This document shows positions 61,518-64,000 of a stretch of DNA of 64,000 nucleotides, one piece after another (position 1 is the stretch's first letter; each line of letters begins with the position of its first letter). Location of the stretch: positions 1,642,001-1,706,000 of the forward strand of contig LT629302.1 in the NCBI GenBank assembly GCA_900104375.1, read 5' to 3'. Under the pieces are notes generated by a model, which made no database searches, was not told the DNA's origin, and saw only the letters and a list, made by a program, of their open reading frames with translations. The position numbers and the translations under genes were made by a program. This DNA is from Flavobacteriaceae bacterium MAR_2010_188. GTDB taxonomy: Bacteria > Bacteroidota > Bacteroidia > Flavobacteriales > Flavobacteriaceae.

Positions 61518-64000
61518 TTGAAAACTCTGAAAATTAATTTTAGCTACGCCTTGGCGTTTGCCTGTTCATTCTTATTCCTGACCTGCAAAGAAACCAAGAC
61601 GGTAGTTACAAGCACTCCGCAACAGGAAACCACAGTTATTAAGACCGAGGTCGATGCGGTAAAAGACATTCCTTTTAATCCAGAGGTAAAAAAAGGAACA
61701 TTATCCAATGGCCTTACCTATTATATTAAAAATAATGATAAACCAGAAGATAAAGTAGAGCTGCGATTAGTGGTTAACGCTGGTTCAATTCTAGAAGATG
61801 ATGATCAGTTAGGTCTTGCCCATTTCATGGAACACATGAATTTTAATGGAACCAAGAATTTTGAAAAAAATGAGCTGGTAGATTATCTACAAAGTATAGG
61901 AGTGAAATTTGGAGCGCATCTCAACGCCTATACAAGTTTTGATGAAACCGTTTACATCTTACCAATTCCAAGCGACGATCCAGAAAAACTTGAAAAAGGT
62001 TTTCAGATTTTGGAAGATTGGGCGCACAATGCTCTTCTAACCGATGAAGAAATTGATAAAGAACGTGGTGTAGTGTTAGAAGAATATAGATTAGGTCAAG
62101 GAGCAAGCGAGAGAATGATGCAGAGATATCTCCCAAAAGTTATGTATGGCTCAATGTATGCTAAGCGTTTGCCAATTGGGACTAAAGAAAATTTAGAAAA
62201 CTTTGAATATGAAAGTCTAAGACGATTTTACAAGGACTGGTATTGTCCGGATTTAATGGCAGTAGTTGCCGTGGGAGACATTGATGTTGCAACTTTAGAA
62301 GCTAAAATAAAATCCCATTTCGGCTCAATTCCAAAACCGACGAGTCCGAAACCAAGAAAGTCTTTCGAAGTGCCAAACCACCAAGAAACACTTATCGCGA
62401 TAGAATCAGATAAGGAATCTTCCTATAGTCAGGTTCAGGTTTTGTTTAAAGACCCAAAAGTTCCGACTCCAGATACAACAATAGAAGATTACAAAAAACT
62501 AGTCAAAGAATGCTTATTCGCTCAAATGATTAATAATCGTCTCGAAGAACTAGTGAACAGCTCCAATCCACCATTTGTGTACGGTTATAGTTATTATGGC
62601 GGAACTTGGGCAAGAAATAAAAATGCTTACCAATCCTTTGCAATGACTTCCGAAACAGGTCAGCTCAATGCGCTAAAAACATTGTTGGTCGAGAACGAAA
62701 GGGTTAGAAAGCACGGCTTCTTTGAAGCTGAATTAGAAAGAGCTAAAAAGGATATTATTTCTAGACTTGAAAAGTCTTACAAAGATAAAGACAAAACAGA
62801 ATCTAGCAGATTGGTAGATGAATATGTCTACAATTATCTTGAAGACGTGCCAATGCCGGGAATAGAATGGGAATATAAATATTATCAAACCGTATTGCCT
62901 ACCATCAAAATAACTGACATAAATGGATTAATTGACAACTATTTAAGAGAAGATAATAGAGTAATTGTTTTAACAGGTCCAGAGAAAGAAGGTCTTAGCT
63001 TAGTTACAGAACAAGAAATAAACGGAATGTTGTCTGCCTTAAAGACAATGGACATTGCTCCTTATGAAGATCAAGTGGTTGCAACCTCGCTGATTACCGA
63101 AGCTCCAACTGCGGGTAAAATATTAAGCGAAACCAAAAATGAAAAACTCGGTACAACAACACTTAAATTGAGTAATGGGGCAACTGTTACCTATAAGGTG
63201 ACAGACTACAAGAATGACGAAATTCTGTTCGACGCCTTCAGCTACGGAGGAACCTCACTCTACTCGATAGAAGACTATAAAAAAATTGGGTATGCAAATG
63301 GTGGTCTAAGTGAAGCCGGCATAAATGGATTTGATAAAACTGCTTTAGGAAAGATGATGTCAGGTAAAATTGTAAATGTTAGACCGAGTATCGGTACTTA
63401 TAGCGAAGGCATTTCTGGAAGCTCAACGCCAAAGGATTTAGAAGAACTTTTTCAAATGACGCATTTATATTTTACAGCACTAAATAAAGACCAAAAGGCA
63501 TTTGACTCATTTGTTGAAAAACAAAATGCTTTTCTATCGAACATGATGTCTAATCCTCAAAATTATTTTTCCAATGAAATGGGTAAATATATGTATGGGG
63601 ATAACCCAAGATATTTAGGTTTTCCGACACCCGAAAGTATGAGCGCTTCCGATTATAACTTGGCTTATGAAAAATATATAGAGCGCTTTGAAGATGCAGG
63701 AGATTTTAAATTTTATTTCGTTGGTAATATTGATGAACCTAAATTTAAGGATTATGTGACCAAATATATTGCTAGTCTTCCAACCACTAATTCTAACGAA
63801 AAATATGTTGTAGATGAATTTAGGCCGCTTACAGGATCACATAAGAAAGTTGTAGAAAAAGGTCAGGATCCAAAAAGCTCTGTGCGTATCACCTATCATG
63901 GACCAACTGAATACAACGCAAAGGAAGACCACGCCCTGGCAAGCTTAGGTGAGATTCTTTCAATTAAGTTAACTGAAAAATTACGTGAAGAAGAAGGAGG
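61518..64000 (+). CDS. M16-family (insulinase-like) metalloprotease, 3' end beyond window
   Basis: About 827 residues visible, open at the window end. TTG start at 61518; N-terminal lipoprotein-like signal with FLTC (Cys23). First M16 domain from about residue 55: GLAHFMEHMNFNGT gives the inverted zinc motif HxxEH (His102, Glu105, His106), with the downstream Glu in the ERGVVLEEYRLG segment. A second, inactive M16-like domain starts near residue 540. It is probably a two-domain periplasmic or surface peptidase. Confidence 0.9.
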   Translation, partial: MKTLKINFSYALAFACSFLFLTCKETKTVVTSTPQQETTVIKTEVDAVKDIPFNPEVKKGTLSNGLTYYIKNNDKPEDKVELRLVVNAGSILEDDDQLGLAHFMEHMNFNGTKNFEKNELVDYLQSIGVKFGAHLNAYTSFDETVYILPIPSDDPEKLEKGFQILEDWAHNALLTDEEIDKERGVVLEEYRLGQGASERMMQRYLPKVMYGSMYAKRLPIGTKENLENFEYESLRRFYKDWYCPDLMAVVAVGDIDVATLEAKIKSHFGSIPKPTSPKPRKSFEVPNHQETLIAIESDKESSYSQVQVLFKDPKVPTPDTTIEDYKKLVKECLFAQMINNRLEELVNSSNPPFVYGYSYYGGTWARNKNAYQSFAMTSETGQLNALKTLLVENERVRKHGFFEAELERAKKDIISRLEKSYKDKDKTESSRLVDEYVYNYLEDVPMPGIEWEYKYYQTVLPTIKITDINGLIDNYLREDNRVIVLTGPEKEGLSLVTEQEINGMLSALKTMDIAPYEDQVVATSLITEAPTAGKILSETKNEKLGTTTLKLSNGATVTYKVTDYKNDEILFDAFSYGGTSLYSIEDYKKIGYANGGLSEAGINGFDKTALGKMMSGKIVNVRPSIGTYSEGISGSSTPKDLEELFQMTHLYFTALNKDQKAFDSFVEKQNAFLSNMMSNPQNYFSNEMGKYMYGDNPRYLGFPTPESMSASDYNLAYEKYIERFEDAGDFKFYFVGNIDEPKFKDYVTKYIASLPTTNSNEKYVVDEFRPLTGSHKKVVEKGQDPKSSVRITYHGPTEYNAKEDHALASLGEILSIKLTEKLREEEG

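Overview
The window reads as chromosome of a marine or soil Flavobacteriaceae-type bacterium (phylum Bacteroidota). The evidence is low GC, short intergenic gaps, several TTG-N20-TAnnTTTG promoter-like pairs, and family content typical of that group: a long NusB, a DUF3276 PUR-like protein, DUF1573, valine/leucine-type dehydrogenase, split methylmalonyl-CoA mutase, TIGR00266, the PadR-PspC-GIN cluster and the SpoIIM/DUF4129/MoxR/DUF58 cluster. I saw no rRNA, tRNA, CRISPR array, insertion sequence or prophage. Layout: 1-8.9 kb is housekeeping (LysE-type exporter, PyrD, PepT, YajC, DUF1573, NusB, amino-acid dehydrogenase, ABC exporter, DUF3276). 9-19 kb holds an M14 peptidase, a CsaA-like protein, a thioredoxin-like protein, a 662-base stretch with no convincing gene, a pair of Tat-type ferritin-like proteins, an ECF sigma factor with a membrane partner, an 11-unit heptamer repeat, an acyltransferase, a Nudix hydrolase, a cyclophilin and a TRIC-type channel. 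19-26 kb is the RDD / SpoIIM / membrane / DUF4129 / DUF4350 / MoxR / DUF58 envelope cluster. 26-34.6 kb holds OxyR, small conserved proteins, the PadR-PspC-GIN locus and thioredoxin reductase. 34.7-55 kb is the most unusual part. It mixes cell-envelope and stress-type proteins (small acidic lipoprotein, DUF1328, DUF2383 four-helix protein, YtxH/holin-like operon, AI-2E-type transporter, PRC-barrel protein with six calcium-type repeats) with dense signalling: three paralogous AraC-type regulators, a shorter HTH protein co-transcribed with a CheY-like receiver, a stand-alone CheB and a 1351-residue CheB-CheR-PAS-histidine kinase hybrid, with no chemoreceptors or flagellar genes in view. This part also contains two homologues of known enzymes with replaced catalytic residues (a SRAP/YedK-like and an ArsC-like protein) and an orphan promoter plus perfect-palindrome terminator that predicts a small RNA of about 97 nt. 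55-64 kb returns to metabolism: a sugar dehydrogenase, then a tightly packed udk / divIC-like / mutA / lipoprotein / mutB operon, and an M16 metalloprotease running off the end. How it fits together (inference): the 34.7-55 kb block looks like an envelope and general-stress signalling neighbourhood, in which the CheB/CheR hybrid kinase may act as sensor, the receiver and HTH proteins as outputs, and the DUF2383/YtxH/PRC proteins as effectors. Nothing in the sequence proves that they form one system.
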